In this document: positions 54,517 to 63,057 of the stretch, piece after piece
How the letters are laid out: each line of letters opens with the position of its first letter
Numbering within the stretch: position 1 is the first letter of the stretch
Assembly (NCBI RefSeq): GCF_013912065.1
Contig: NZ_JACESA010000002.1
Coordinates: forward strand, 62,001 to 126,000
DNA length: 64,000 nucleotides
Origin: Brevundimonas sp.
GTDB lineage: Bacteria > Pseudomonadota > Alphaproteobacteria > Caulobacterales > Caulobacteraceae
Reading direction: 5' to 3'
Program-made: the position numbers and the translations under genes
The notes under the pieces: model-generated
Told to the model about the DNA's origin: nothing
Database searches by the model: none
The model's input: only the letters and a program-made list of their open reading frames with translations

Positions 54517-56354
54517 GCAAGACGCCCGTAGGTGAAATCCGTCCGAGTCAACTTTTGTGGACTTACGGCCCCGGCGCTCTGATCGACCTGCCCAATCTCT
54601 CGGTCGTCACCATGGGGATCGACCGTTGGGAAAGGGACCGATGCCAGCCCATTCAGGAGGCCCGGCTGCTGGCGAACGTCCGAAGCGTTCTCGGCCCCCA
54701 AGTGGAATCGCTGCGTATGCCGCCACTCGGCGACCGCGATGTCGTCGATCCGTTCTCGCCCGCGGCGCTGATCGGGGTTCCGGTGAAGCCATTCCCCCGA
54801 TGGCTGCGCTGTGTGAAATGCGGCCTGCTGTCACCGTTCGACGCCGGCTTGTTCAAGCTGAAAGAAAACCGCTACCGGCCGGAATTGACGCGCTTCGTCC
54901 ATGAGGGATGTCGCGGATCGAGCAACGATCAAAAAGCCCGAGACGCCGATGCCGTGCCGGCTCGTTTTCTGATGGCCTGCCGTGCAGGACACCTAGACGA
55001 TTTCTCGTGGCATTGGTTCGTTCACGGTGGCCCATCCGATTGCCGCGGAACGCTGCGGTTCTTCGAAAGCGGCGCATCGCTGCAAACCGAGAATCTCTGG
55101 GTCAAATGCGATGCGTGCGGTGCGTCGAAGAACATGGCCCAAGCCTTCGGCCAGGCCGGCAGAGATAACCTGCCCGCATGTCGCGGAAGGCATCCCCACA
55201 TCGATCGTTTCGATGATGACTGCCCCGAAGATCCGCGGGCGATTCTGCTTGGCGCGACCAATGGCTGGTTCCCGGTCACATTGTCGGTCCTCGCCATTCC
55301 TCAAACGGGCAGTCCTTTGGCGCAACTCATCGGCGATGGCTGGACCTTCTTCGAGGACGTTTCCTCGGCCGACGAGGTCGGGTTCGTGGTTAAGACGCTG
55401 AAGAAAGCGGCGCAGCTTCCAGGCATCGAGCAGTTCACCAGCGAGCAGATTTGGGCCGCCATCGAAGCCCACCGGAACGGAGGCGCGGACATCGGCCAGA
55501 GCGACCTCAAGGAACCGGAATGGCAAGTTCTGACGGCCGATGATCCGCCAACCGACTACCCGCATTTCATGAGTAAAAAGGTCGGGATTCCCAAAGGTTT
55601 CGAAGCGGCGATTACGCGCGTTCTCCTCCTGGAGCGGCTGCGCGAGGTAAATGCCTTGCTCGGCTTCACCCGCGTCGAATCCCCGGACGAAGGATCAGGT
55701 GACGACGCGGCGCCTCGCGCTCCATTGGGCAGGTCGGCTCCCGATTGGGTGCCGGCAACACAGGTCCACGGTGAAGGTATCTTCATCCGGTTCGATGCCG
55801 ACGCTCTGAAAGCGTGGGCCGACAAGGATGCGGTCAAAGAGGTCGATGCGCGCTTGCGTGTGGGTCATCGCGGATGGCGTCAAAAGCGGAATCTCGACCC
55901 GCGGGACGGCTATCCCGGAGCGCGCTATGTCATGCTCCATACCCTAGCGCATTTGCTGATCAGAGAGTTGGCCCTCGAATGTGGGTACAACGCTGCCAGT
56001 ATCCGGGAACGGATATATGCGGAAGTCGACGGAGCGAAGGATCAGGCTGGCTTCCTTATCTATACAGCCGCCGCCGATTCCGATGGAACGCTCGGTGGGC
56101 TTGTCGAATTGGGCAAACCCGAGAATCTTGGGCGCCTGCTTCGCCAAGCGCTGGATCGAGCACACGTCTGCGCCTCCGATCCCCTATGCTCCGAACATGA
56201 CCCCAGTAAGGATCAATCGCTGCATGGAGCGGCTTGCCACGCTTGCTCCTTCGTGTCGGAAACATCTTGCGAACGGGGAAATCGGCATTTGGACCGTGCG
56301 TTGGTGATTCCGACATTAGAGAATCCCCTCGCAGCGTTTTTTCGGAGTTCCTGA
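54513..56354 (+). CDS. drmB: DISARM protein DrmB (DUF1998)
   Basis: A 613-residue DrmB. The start SKTPVGEIRPSQLLWTYGPG and the DUF1998 block RYVMLHTLAHLLIRELALEC are diagnostic. Cysteine pairs are seen near residue 95 (CVKCG) and at the C-terminus (HGAACHACSFVSETSC), suggesting zinc sites. DrmB partners DrmA in binding unmodified DNA ends. Its stop overlaps the drmC start by one base (TGATG). Length and motifs are complete. Confidence 0.94.
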   Translation: MSKTPVGEIRPSQLLWTYGPGALIDLPNLSVVTMGIDRWERDRCQPIQEARLLANVRSVLGPQVESLRMPPLGDRDVVDPFSPAALIGVPVKPFPRWLRCVKCGLLSPFDAGLFKLKENRYRPELTRFVHEGCRGSSNDQKARDADAVPARFLMACRAGHLDDFSWHWFVHGGPSDCRGTLRFFESGASLQTENLWVKCDACGASKNMAQAFGQAGRDNLPACRGRHPHIDRFDDDCPEDPRAILLGATNGWFPVTLSVLAIPQTGSPLAQLIGDGWTFFEDVSSADEVGFVVKTLKKAAQLPGIEQFTSEQIWAAIEAHRNGGADIGQSDLKEPEWQVLTADDPPTDYPHFMSKKVGIPKGFEAAITRVLLLERLREVNALLGFTRVESPDEGSGDDAAPRAPLGRSAPDWVPATQVHGEGIFIRFDADALKAWADKDAVKEVDARLRVGHRGWRQKRNLDPRDGYPGARYVMLHTLAHLLIRELALECGYNAASIRERIYAEVDGAKDQAGFLIYTAAADSDGTLGGLVELGKPENLGRLLRQALDRAHVCASDPLCSEHDPSKDQSLHGAACHACSFVSETSCERGNRHLDRALVIPTLENPLAAFFRSS

Positions 56355-57115
56355 TGGGGCCGCTATTGAGTGCGGTTTCGGAACTCGTGACGCTGTTGTC
56401 GCCTTCGAAGGTCGAAGCAATCGCCGCTCGTCTCCGGGGAACTGGGCCGAAAGAACGAGATAGGAGCCTTCATCTGATAGTTGGCACGCCGACTGCCCGC
56501 GCCGCGTTGGATTCGTTCATCACGGCTTGGGAGCAATCCGAACTGCCAGGCGATGTAGTTGCGGGTATCTTGGTCGGCGCTACTCACACCCGCTTGCAAG
56601 CACAACGCGATAGTAACGTCGAACTGGTTTGGACCGGACCTACGACGCCTTTTGTGGCCACGCGGCGCACCGAACAGGTGCTCCTGGATTTGATCCAGCA
56701 CGCGAAGTCCGAACTCTTCATCGTCAGTTTCGTCGCTTATGATGTGCCATCGGTCATTACGGCGATCAATGCAGCGATCGACCGTGGTGTCGAAACTCGA
56801 ATTCTCGTCGAGGCGTCATCGGCCCACGGCGGCAGCTTGCTCGTCGATCCGGTGGCGACGATGAGAAGCTGCGTTCCTTCTGCTCTTCTATATGCTTGGA
56901 CGGACCGGCCGCTTCCATTCACCGATGGTCGTGTTCACGCCAAAGTGGCGGTAGCTGATGACCGCACTGCATTTCTGACGAGCGCAAACCTCACCGGCCA
57001 CGCCCTCGAAAAGAACATGGAGGCCGGAATCTTGGTCACTGGCGGCCATATCCCGTCCCGCTTGCAGGCGCATCTCCGTGCGCTCATCGAGACAAAGGTC
57101 ATTCGTCAGGTCTGA
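56354..57115 (+). CDS. drmC: DISARM phospholipase-D-fold nuclease DrmC
   Basis: A 253-residue PLD-family protein. The single HxKx4D motif is VHAKVAVADDRTAFLTSANL (His-x-Lys-x4-Asp), followed by the NME segment; a single motif implies a dimeric active site. The N-terminal part is helical. DrmC ends the DISARM operon in both known classes and has been found dispensable in some tests. The Met at 56354 (MGPLLSAVSE) is chosen because it overlaps the drmB stop; upstream in-frame sequence lies within drmB. It is followed by 59 bases and then converging genes. Confidence 0.92.
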   Translation: MGPLLSAVSELVTLLSPSKVEAIAARLRGTGPKERDRSLHLIVGTPTARAALDSFITAWEQSELPGDVVAGILVGATHTRLQAQRDSNVELVWTGPTTPFVATRRTEQVLLDLIQHAKSELFIVSFVAYDVPSVITAINAAIDRGVETRILVEASSAHGGSLLVDPVATMRSCVPSALLYAWTDRPLPFTDGRVHAKVAVADDRTAFLTSANLTGHALEKNMEAGILVTGGHIPSRLQAHLRALIETKVIRQV

Positions 57116-57174
57116 TGTGAACACGATCAGTGTATCCGAAGGCCCTCTTGCCTTTCGACTGCGTCTGCTGGAAG

Positions 57175-57924
57175 TCAAACATCATCGCTGCCAGGCGGAT
57201 GCATTCTTGCCCGAAGATTGTCGTGAAAAGCTCGGAAGAAGCCGTCGGGCTCTCCATTCGAGCGGCGCCGCGGACGCAATCTCGCGAGACGTCGAATTTC
57301 ATCGAAATCAACGCCGTCGAAGTGCCGCCGGAGCTTTCGCAATCTGTTTTCTGGCGCGTACCCCTCGATGTTCGAAAAGCCGCGTGGGTATCCCAGCGCA
57401 CAATCGAGCTCATCCAGATCAAGCGATAGCGTTCTGACGCCCTCGGGAGTCAGCGCGCGGTGTGGACAGGACCAGGCAGGAAAAGCATCCGCGACTTGAA
57501 GCGTCAGGCCAGCCAACTTTGCTAGGTGCATCCGACACGCATCGCTGACCTCTACTTCGCGTAAGCATTCCGGGACGATGATGGTGCCGCTGGCGAACCA
57601 ATGCGTCCAGCGCCGAGCCGTCGATCCTTGACCGAGAATCGCGACACGCCCCTCCTTTTGAGAGAAGTTGCGCAGGTCGAGGAAAAACCTCATAGCCCGA
57701 TCCTCGCGCATCTCCGCTCGACGGGTGTCCCACCAATCAGCGAAGCTAGGTACTTTCGACATCTCTTTCTGAATCAGGAAAGTCACCGAGCGGGCGGCGG
57801 ACAGGAAGGCATTCAGTTCAAAACCGAGCGCATGCCCGCGATTACGCGACAACCGCCGCATGAAGTATTCGGCCTCCAGAAGTTTTTCCTTTACGAGAAG
57901 AAGGCTGTGGAAGCGGAAATTCAT
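57175..57924 (-). CDS. Protein of unknown function (possibly HEPN-like), second gene of a minus-strand pair
   Basis: A 249-residue, mostly helical, Arg-rich protein. LEAEYFMRRLSRNRGHALGF, then ELNAFLSAARSVTFLIQKEM and RFFLDLRNFSQKEG recall HEPN-type helical bundles, in which an RN-containing helix can form an RNase site; the full RxxxxH motif is not convincing. It follows the 177-residue gene with four bases between and converges with drmC. It could be cargo such as a toxin or an abortive-infection protein; this is inference. I do not recognise a named family. Confidence 0.55.
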   Translation of the reverse strand: MNFRFHSLLLVKEKLLEAEYFMRRLSRNRGHALGFELNAFLSAARSVTFLIQKEMSKVPSFADWWDTRRAEMREDRAMRFFLDLRNFSQKEGRVAILGQGSTARRWTHWFASGTIIVPECLREVEVSDACRMHLAKLAGLTLQVADAFPAWSCPHRALTPEGVRTLSLDLDELDCALGYPRGFSNIEGYAPENRLRKLRRHFDGVDFDEIRRLARLRPRRRSNGEPDGFFRAFHDNLRARMHPPGSDDV

Positions 57925-57928
57925 ACGA

Positions 57929-58462
57929 TCAAGCTCTCGTATTTGAATCAGATGATTTTGAAAGTTCGTATTCGATCGCGGTGAGTTCTGTGCTCCACCA
58001 ATTCAGGGCCTCACGATAGACATCTCGCGCGTCGTCTCCTTCGCTATATCCGTCGAGGATTGGCCGATAGATGTTTTCTCCAATCGGAACGATCTGCGGA
58101 ATCTTCAAGATTTCGCCCGTGTCGGGATGCTGGGCCGTCATCATCACGGCGACGTCGACATGATCGAGCGGATGCAGATTGAATCGATACTCCTTCAGAA
58201 TATTGTTTCGTTCCTGCTCTATGAATTCCCAGAAGACCGCATTCTCCGTCTTCTGCGACTTCCATCGATCATAGGCGACATCGACCTGGCGACGTACCTT
58301 GGGATCCGCGCCATCCACCTTGTGCAGCACGTGACCGACGGCACGAAGCAACGCGAGCGCCCCGGCCCAGTGCACACGCCACCGCACCAAGTCTTGCTCC
58401 GCTTCGAGCATTTCCAAAGCGATTTCACAGTCGGCAAGTACTTGGCGCGCCGTTCGTGTCAT
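57929..58462 (-). CDS. Protein of unknown function (possibly HEPN-like), first gene of a minus-strand pair
   Basis: A 177-residue helical protein. TRTARQVLADCEIALEMLEA, then RWRVHWAGALALLRAVGHVL, then FWEFIEQERNNILKEYRFNL gives a helical-bundle look, with ERNN in the place where HEPN proteins keep their conserved polar residues. The C-terminal part is a smaller domain ending in SKSSDSNTRA. It is translated first and nearly overlaps the downstream gene, so the products probably act together. Function is not known. Confidence 0.55.
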   Translation of the reverse strand: MTRTARQVLADCEIALEMLEAEQDLVRWRVHWAGALALLRAVGHVLHKVDGADPKVRRQVDVAYDRWKSQKTENAVFWEFIEQERNNILKEYRFNLHPLDHVDVAVMMTAQHPDTGEILKIPQIVPIGENIYRPILDGYSEGDDARDVYREALNWWSTELTAIEYELSKSSDSNTRA

Positions 58463-58666
58463 GATTTTCCTAAGCTCGGACCATCGGAAGCATCCGTATC
58501 GGCCAATTGAAAGTCAACGATCCGCTGATTGGAAGCATGCGAACTCCTCATCTGAAAGCGTAGGCGGGGAAAGTCTTCCCCTACGACCGAGCCAAAGTCT
58601 CGGCCTCCCCCTTCTGCGGGGAGACCCCGCAACGCCCCCTTAGAGTGAGAGTGGGGATCGGAGATC

Positions 58667-58709
58667 CGTGACGGGTTGAGTGTCGAGAGAGAGGCTCTCG
58701 GCGCCCGTC
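58667..58709 (+). repeat. Leader repeat copy 1, with hairpin before the DUF932 gene
   Basis: This 43-base stretch matches 60047-60089 closely, including 22 identical bases in the middle. The hairpin CGAGAG (58684-58689), loop AGAGG, CTCTCG (58695-58700) ends 24 bases before the ATG at 58725, close enough to affect ribosome access. A weaker copy precedes the gene at 63197. Confidence 0.65.
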
Positions 58710-58724
58710 ATGGAGTTTGATCCC

Positions 58725-59930
58725 ATGAACATGCAGGTTCTCGATGCCCGCCGCGACATGAGTGGCGGCTACAAGGTCGATGTCAGCCGCGGCGAGCGTG
58801 TCGGGCGCGTGTCGTCCGAATGGTTTTCTCGCCCGGCCGACGAGCGTTACCTGTCCCTCTCCGAGCTGGCCCATTCTGTTCGCGCCCGGACGGAGCGCAG
58901 CCGGACCCGCGTGGTCGAGACCGCGCTGATCCATGTCGAGGCGAGCCGCGCTGATCCTGAGCGCTTGTCGCTGATCCTGCCGGGATCGGACACGCCGGTC
59001 GCGCCTACGCATTGGAGCTTCGGCCAGCTCGCCAGCCAGGTCGGCGCGCCAGCCGCCTATCTGCGCCAGCTTCCCGCCGCGTTGGCGGGCATCAACTTGC
59101 AATACGGCCTGACCTCGCACCGGGCCGAGCAGATCAAGACCCTGGAAACCGATGATGCTCGATCGGGGGGCCGTGTCGATCTGCGCGCCGTGACCGGCCC
59201 GGACTACGGGCGCATCTACGATCACGAACTGGTCGAGGCGGTGCAGCGGATCGCCGGCAATGGCACGGGCGATACGCGCTGGAAAGTGCCCGGCGTGCTG
59301 GACTGGTCGGCCGGCGTCTACAATCCGCGCGTCGACATCACCAAGGACACGACCACGCTCTATGCGTCCGACCGCGACGTGTTCCTCTTCTTGGTCGACG
59401 ATCTCAACCCCATCGAGGCCGGCCGGCTCCCGGACGGCTCGCCCGATCTCTATTTCCGCGGCTTTTATTGCTGGAACTCCGAAGTCGGCGCGAAGACGCT
59501 CGGCATGGCGAGCTTCTATCTGCGCGCGGTCTGCCAGAATCGGAATTTGTGGGGCGTGGAAGATTTCGAAGAAATCACTATCCGCCACAGCAAATACGCC
59601 GCGTCCCGGTTCGCCCACGAAGCCGCCCCGGCGCTGCTGAATTTCGCCAATTCGTCGCCGATGCCCTTCATCAACGGCATAAGGGCCGCGCGGGAGCGCA
59701 TCGTCGCCAGGACGGACGAGGATCGCACGGAATTCCTGCGCAAGCGTGGTTTCTCGAAGGCCGAGACCGGCAAGATCATCGAGACCGTCCTGGCGGAGGA
59801 AGGTCGGCCGCCCGAGTCCATTTTCGACTTTGTGGCGGGCATCACCGCGGTCGCCCGCGAAAAGACCAACCAGGATGCTCGGCTCGAACTGGAGGGCAAG
59901 GCCAAGAAGCTGCTCGACCGCGCAGCCTGA
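58725..59930 (+). CDS. DUF932 domain-containing protein (element maintenance type)
   Basis: A 401-residue DUF932 protein. MNMQVLDARRDMSGGYKVDV, then YGLTSHRAEQIKTLE, then VTGPDYGRIYDHELVEAVQR and ASDRDVFLFLVDDLNPIEAG are typical, with FEEITIRHSKYAASRF in the C-terminal half. Such proteins are found on plasmids and integrative elements of alphaproteobacteria, usually next to ParB-like and strawberry-notch proteins; some members resemble phage/plasmid proteins that affect DNA metabolism, but the role is unknown. The start at 58725 has GGAG nine bases upstream; other in-frame starts lie at 58710 and 58731. A hairpin terminator follows. Confidence 0.88.
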   Translation: MNMQVLDARRDMSGGYKVDVSRGERVGRVSSEWFSRPADERYLSLSELAHSVRARTERSRTRVVETALIHVEASRADPERLSLILPGSDTPVAPTHWSFGQLASQVGAPAAYLRQLPAALAGINLQYGLTSHRAEQIKTLETDDARSGGRVDLRAVTGPDYGRIYDHELVEAVQRIAGNGTGDTRWKVPGVLDWSAGVYNPRVDITKDTTTLYASDRDVFLFLVDDLNPIEAGRLPDGSPDLYFRGFYCWNSEVGAKTLGMASFYLRAVCQNRNLWGVEDFEEITIRHSKYAASRFAHEAAPALLNFANSSPMPFINGIRAARERIVARTDEDRTEFLRKRGFSKAETGKIIETVLAEEGRPPESIFDFVAGITAVAREKTNQDARLELEGKAKKLLDRAA

Positions 59931-59939
59931 TCCCCGTGG

Positions 59940-59971
59940 AGCCGGAAGCACGGTTTTCCGTGTCTCCGGCT
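59940..59971 (+). terminator. Two-part hairpin after the DUF932 gene
   Basis: Outer arms AGCCGGA (59940-59946) and TCCGGCT (59965-59971) and inner arms CACGG and CCGTG around a TTTT loop form an interrupted stem of 12 pairs. There is no long T-run after it, so termination strength is uncertain. It precedes the second leader repeat. Confidence 0.6.
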
Positions 59972-60046
59972 TTGCGCGTTCGTGCCCTTCCGCTTCTCCT
60001 TATCCGTGGCGCTGCCCTCCAAGAGTGAGAGGGCGGCGCTTCGCTT

Positions 60047-60089
60047 CGTGACGAGTTCGGGTTCGAGAGAGAGGCTCTCGGCGCTCGTC
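60047..60089 (+). repeat. Leader repeat copy 2, with hairpin before the ParB-like gene
   Basis: This is the counterpart of 58667-58709: the hairpin arms CGAGAG (60064-60069) and CTCTCG (60075-60080) lie 23 bases before the ATG at 60104, almost the same distance as in copy 1. An AGAGTGAGAG stretch occurs about 25 bases upstream in both copies. Confidence 0.65.
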
Positions 60090-60103
60090 GCGGAGTAAGG
60101 AAC

Positions 60104-62254
60104 ATGGCAACTGCCGTTCAGAAGATCACCCTGTCGTCCTCGCGCGACATTCCCTTCAACAAGCTGGTGCTCAGCCAGTCCAACATCCGGCGGGTGAAGG
60201 CCGGTGTCTCGATCGAGGACCTGGCCGCGTCGATCGCCCGTCGCGGCCTGATCCAGAGCCTCCATGTCCGCCCTGTTCTCGATGGTGAGGGCCAGGAAAC
60301 CGGCATGTTCGAGGTGCCCGCCGGCGGCCGCCGTTATCGAGCGCTGGAGATGCTGGTTAAGCAGAAGCGCCTGAACAAGACCGCGGCGGTTCCCTGCGTC
60401 GTCGGCGCGAACGACAGCGGCATCCTGATGGAGGAAATCTCGCTGGCGGAGAATGACGAGCGTGTGCCGGCCCATCCTCTCGACCAATATCGCGCCTTCC
60501 AGGCGATGCGCGAAAAGGGCATGACCGAAGAGGACATCGCCGCCGCCTTCTTCGTCGACGTCAACATCGTGAAACAGCGGCTGCGCCTCGCATCGGTCTC
60601 GCCCGCACTGCTCGACATTTATGCCGAGGACGGCATGGAGCTGAAGCATCTCATGGCCTTCACCGTGTCGCACGACCACGCCCGGCAGGAGCAGGTCTGG
60701 GAAGCGATCCGCAATAGCTGGCAGAAGGAGCCTTATCACATCCGCCGCATGCTGACCGAGACGACGGTGCGCGCCTCCGACAAGCGCGCCGTATTCGTCG
60801 GCGTCGACGCCTACGAGGCCGCCGGTGGCATCGTCATGCGCGATCTCTTCGAGTCCGACGACGGCGGCTGGCTTCAGGATGTGGCCCTTCTCGACCGCCT
60901 CGTGTCCGAAAAGCTGACCACGATCGCCGACGAGATTGCGACCCATGGCTGGAAATGGGTCGAGGCCGCGGTCAGCATTCCCTACGGCGTCACCCATGGT
61001 CTTCGCGCGATCAAGGGCGTTCCGCTCGACATCACCGAGGAAGAACAGGCCACGCGCGACGCTCTGCAGGAGGAACTCGACCGGCTGATAGCCGAATACG
61101 AGGACGCCGACGAGCTGCCCGACGAGATCGATCAGCGTCTCGGCGAGATCGAGGTCGCCCTGGATGCACTCGACCAGCGTCCCGTCCGCTATGACCCGGA
61201 CGAGATCGCCATCGCCGGCGTCTTCGTCAGCATCGACGCCGACGGCTCGCTCTGCGTCGATCGCGGCTATGTCCGCCCCGAGGACGAGCGTCCGGTGGAG
61301 ACCGTTGGCGACATGCCGACGGACGAGGAAGTCGATCCCGAAACCGGCGAGATCCGCACGCCCGCCATCCAGCGCGCGGTCATCACCACCGGCGGCCAGC
61401 CCGTACAGACCGAGGAGGAGGACGAGGATGACGGCGTGAAGCCGCTGCCCGAACGCCTGATCATCGAGCTGACGGCCCATCGCACGCTCGCGCTGCGCGA
61501 CGCGGTGGCGACCAATCCGCGGGTCGCGCTGACCATGCTGCTGCACAAGCTCGCCAGCGACACGTTCCGGCACACGGCTCCGACCGGCTGCCTCGAAGCA
61601 AGCGTGCGGCACCTCTATCTCTCCGGCCAGTCCGAGGAGATGAAGGCCAGCCCCTCGGCTCAGTCGGAGAATGAGCGGCATGAGCGCTGGGGCGATCATG
61701 TTCCCGCCGACGACCAGGCCCTCTGGGATTGGCTGGAACAGCTCGATGACGGCACCCGCCTCGACCTGCTGGCCCATTGCGTGAGCTTCGGGATCAATGC
61801 CCTCTTCGAGCGCCCGAATCCGCACGCCGCATCCGGCATCAGCCGCCACGGCCTGGATGTGCGTTTGGCGCAGGCCGACCGACTGGCCGTTGCCACCGGG
61901 CTCGACATGGTCGCTGCAGGCTGGAAGCCGACTGTCGGCAACTACCTCGGACGGGTGACGAAGGGCCGCATTCTCGAAGCCGTGCGCGAGGGCGCCGGTG
62001 AGCGGGCCGCGCAGCTTATCGGCCACCTGAAGAAGGGCGACATGGCCAAGGAGGCCGAGCGCCTGCTGGCCGATACCGGCTGGTTGCCGGAGCCGTTGCG
62101 CATGTCCAACGGCGCGGCCGGCGAAGATGCGCAGCCTGTCTCGCAAGACGACGCCGACGCCGACCTCCCGGCGTTCCTGGCCGACGACGGCGAGGATGAC
62201 GAGCTGTCCGAGCCCGAAGACGAAGAGCACGTCGCACTGATCGCCGCCGAATAA
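60104..62254 (+). CDS. Large ParB/RepB-like protein
   Basis: A 716-residue protein. The N-terminal ParB/Srx nuclease-like domain has SQSNIRRVKAGVSIEDLAAS (dimer/CTP-binding region), then VPAGGRRYRALEML and the Spo0J-type HTH with GMTEEDIAAAFFVDVNIVKQ. The rest is an acidic, helical region (ITEEEQATRDALQEELDRLI), followed by a segment with GNYLGRVTKGRI and a very acidic C-terminus. It is more than twice the length of a chromosomal ParB and no parA gene accompanies it. GGAG lies eight bases before the ATG. Roles in partition or in regulation of the element are both possible. Confidence 0.87.
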   Translation: MATAVQKITLSSSRDIPFNKLVLSQSNIRRVKAGVSIEDLAASIARRGLIQSLHVRPVLDGEGQETGMFEVPAGGRRYRALEMLVKQKRLNKTAAVPCVVGANDSGILMEEISLAENDERVPAHPLDQYRAFQAMREKGMTEEDIAAAFFVDVNIVKQRLRLASVSPALLDIYAEDGMELKHLMAFTVSHDHARQEQVWEAIRNSWQKEPYHIRRMLTETTVRASDKRAVFVGVDAYEAAGGIVMRDLFESDDGGWLQDVALLDRLVSEKLTTIADEIATHGWKWVEAAVSIPYGVTHGLRAIKGVPLDITEEEQATRDALQEELDRLIAEYEDADELPDEIDQRLGEIEVALDALDQRPVRYDPDEIAIAGVFVSIDADGSLCVDRGYVRPEDERPVETVGDMPTDEEVDPETGEIRTPAIQRAVITTGGQPVQTEEEDEDDGVKPLPERLIIELTAHRTLALRDAVATNPRVALTMLLHKLASDTFRHTAPTGCLEASVRHLYLSGQSEEMKASPSAQSENERHERWGDHVPADDQALWDWLEQLDDGTRLDLLAHCVSFGINALFERPNPHAASGISRHGLDVRLAQADRLAVATGLDMVAAGWKPTVGNYLGRVTKGRILEAVREGAGERAAQLIGHLKKGDMAKEAERLLADTGWLPEPLRMSNGAAGEDAQPVSQDDADADLPAFLADDGEDDELSEPEDEEHVALIAAE

Positions 62255-62260
62255 CGCGCC

Positions 62261-62289
62261 GATGCGGGGCGGTTCCGCCGCCTCGCATC
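62261..62289 (+). terminator. Hairpin after the ParB-like gene
   Basis: The arms GATGCG (62261-62266) and CGCATC (62284-62289), extended inside by GGCGG and CCGCC with one G-T pair, make a 12-bp stem. A T-run (62334-62339) follows a second small GCCC/GGGC hairpin downstream, just before the next ribosome site, and may complete termination. Confidence 0.6.
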
Positions 62290-62351
62290 ATCTTCCATCC
62301 ACCCCTCCGCCCGGCCTCACGCTGGGGCATTTTTTGTTTCAGGAGCCTGTC

Positions 62352-62768
62352 ATGGCCGACTATTTCACCCATTTCTCGTGCCTGCTCGATGTGGGCACCC
62401 CAGAAAATGCCGCGCGAGCGCTCGACCTCTACAACGCGCTGTCCGCAGAAGGCGCGTCCGAAGAGCCGCCCTCTAAGGGCTTCCAGCTCTTCATCCAGCC
62501 CGAGCACGGCGGCACGAATCTCTGGATGCGCGATGAAGTCACCGGCCATCCCGAACGGCTGATCCAGTTCGTGAAGCGCTGCGCTGAGGCCTTCGGCCTG
62601 AAGGGGCGCTGGGGATTCCAATACGCAAAAACCTGCTCGCGTCCCCGTCTCGATGGCTTTGGCGGGGGCGCTCATGTCCTCGACCTCGCCACCGGCGAGA
62701 CAGTCGGCTGGACATATACCGATGGCTGGCTCGCCGAAACCCTCGCCGACGAGGGAGCCCGGTCATGA
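62352..62768 (+). CDS. Conserved small protein of the element, unknown function
   Basis: A 138-residue acidic protein. FTHFSCLLDVGTPENAARAL and FQLFIQPEHGGTNLWMRDEV are recognisable from alphaproteobacterial plasmids, where the gene follows parB-like genes. GRWGFQYAKTCSRPRLDGFG and VLDLATGETVGWTYTDGWL in the C-terminal half suggest a small alpha-beta domain. AGGAG lies six bases before the ATG at 62352. The stop overlaps the next start (ATGA). No function is known to me. Confidence 0.78.
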   Translation: MADYFTHFSCLLDVGTPENAARALDLYNALSAEGASEEPPSKGFQLFIQPEHGGTNLWMRDEVTGHPERLIQFVKRCAEAFGLKGRWGFQYAKTCSRPRLDGFGGGAHVLDLATGETVGWTYTDGWLAETLADEGARS

Positions 62769-63022
62769 GCATCCCCGACCACGCCCGGAGCAATTTCCAA
62801 ACGCTGCTGCGTGCTGCCGCGGACGGAAACCTCGCGCTCATGGAATGTCTCGACGCAGAGACCGGCGCCCAGCGCTATGTCATCTGCGCCGTCGGGCGCG
62901 ATGGCGGAGATGTCGTCTTCACACCGTTCGGCCATCTCGCGGATGGCAATCCCTACGAGTCCTATCTGCCGCCGGACCCTGACGACCCGAACGGTTTCCT
63001 GCGTCCCGAGGTGCAATCATAG
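62765..63022 (+). CDS. Small conserved protein (DUF6117-like)
   Basis: An 85-residue protein beginning SIPDHARSNFQTLLRAAADG, then YVICAVGRDGGDVVFTPFGH and YESYLPPDP near the end, recognisable from similar alphaproteobacterial elements and translated by overlap with the preceding gene. The composition suggests a compact soluble domain. It ends before a T-run terminator at 63058. Function is unknown. Confidence 0.72.
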   Translation: MSIPDHARSNFQTLLRAAADGNLALMECLDAETGAQRYVICAVGRDGGDVVFTPFGHLADGNPYESYLPPDPDDPNGFLRPEVQS

Positions 63023-63057
63023 CCGGCATCGCTGCTGGCCGTCACATCGATCACCAC

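Noticed and set aside
43989-57115. BREX or type I/IV restriction as an alternative reading of the defence operon
   Set aside because: There is no brxC/pglZ/brxL, no HsdS/HsdR, and drmA, drmB, drmC and drmD are each identifiable by their own motifs.
59516-62230. A 904-codon minus-strand open frame opposite the ParB-like and DUF932 genes
   Set aside because: The plus-strand proteins have recognisable domains and ribosome sites; the antisense frame has none and spans two genes and a terminator.
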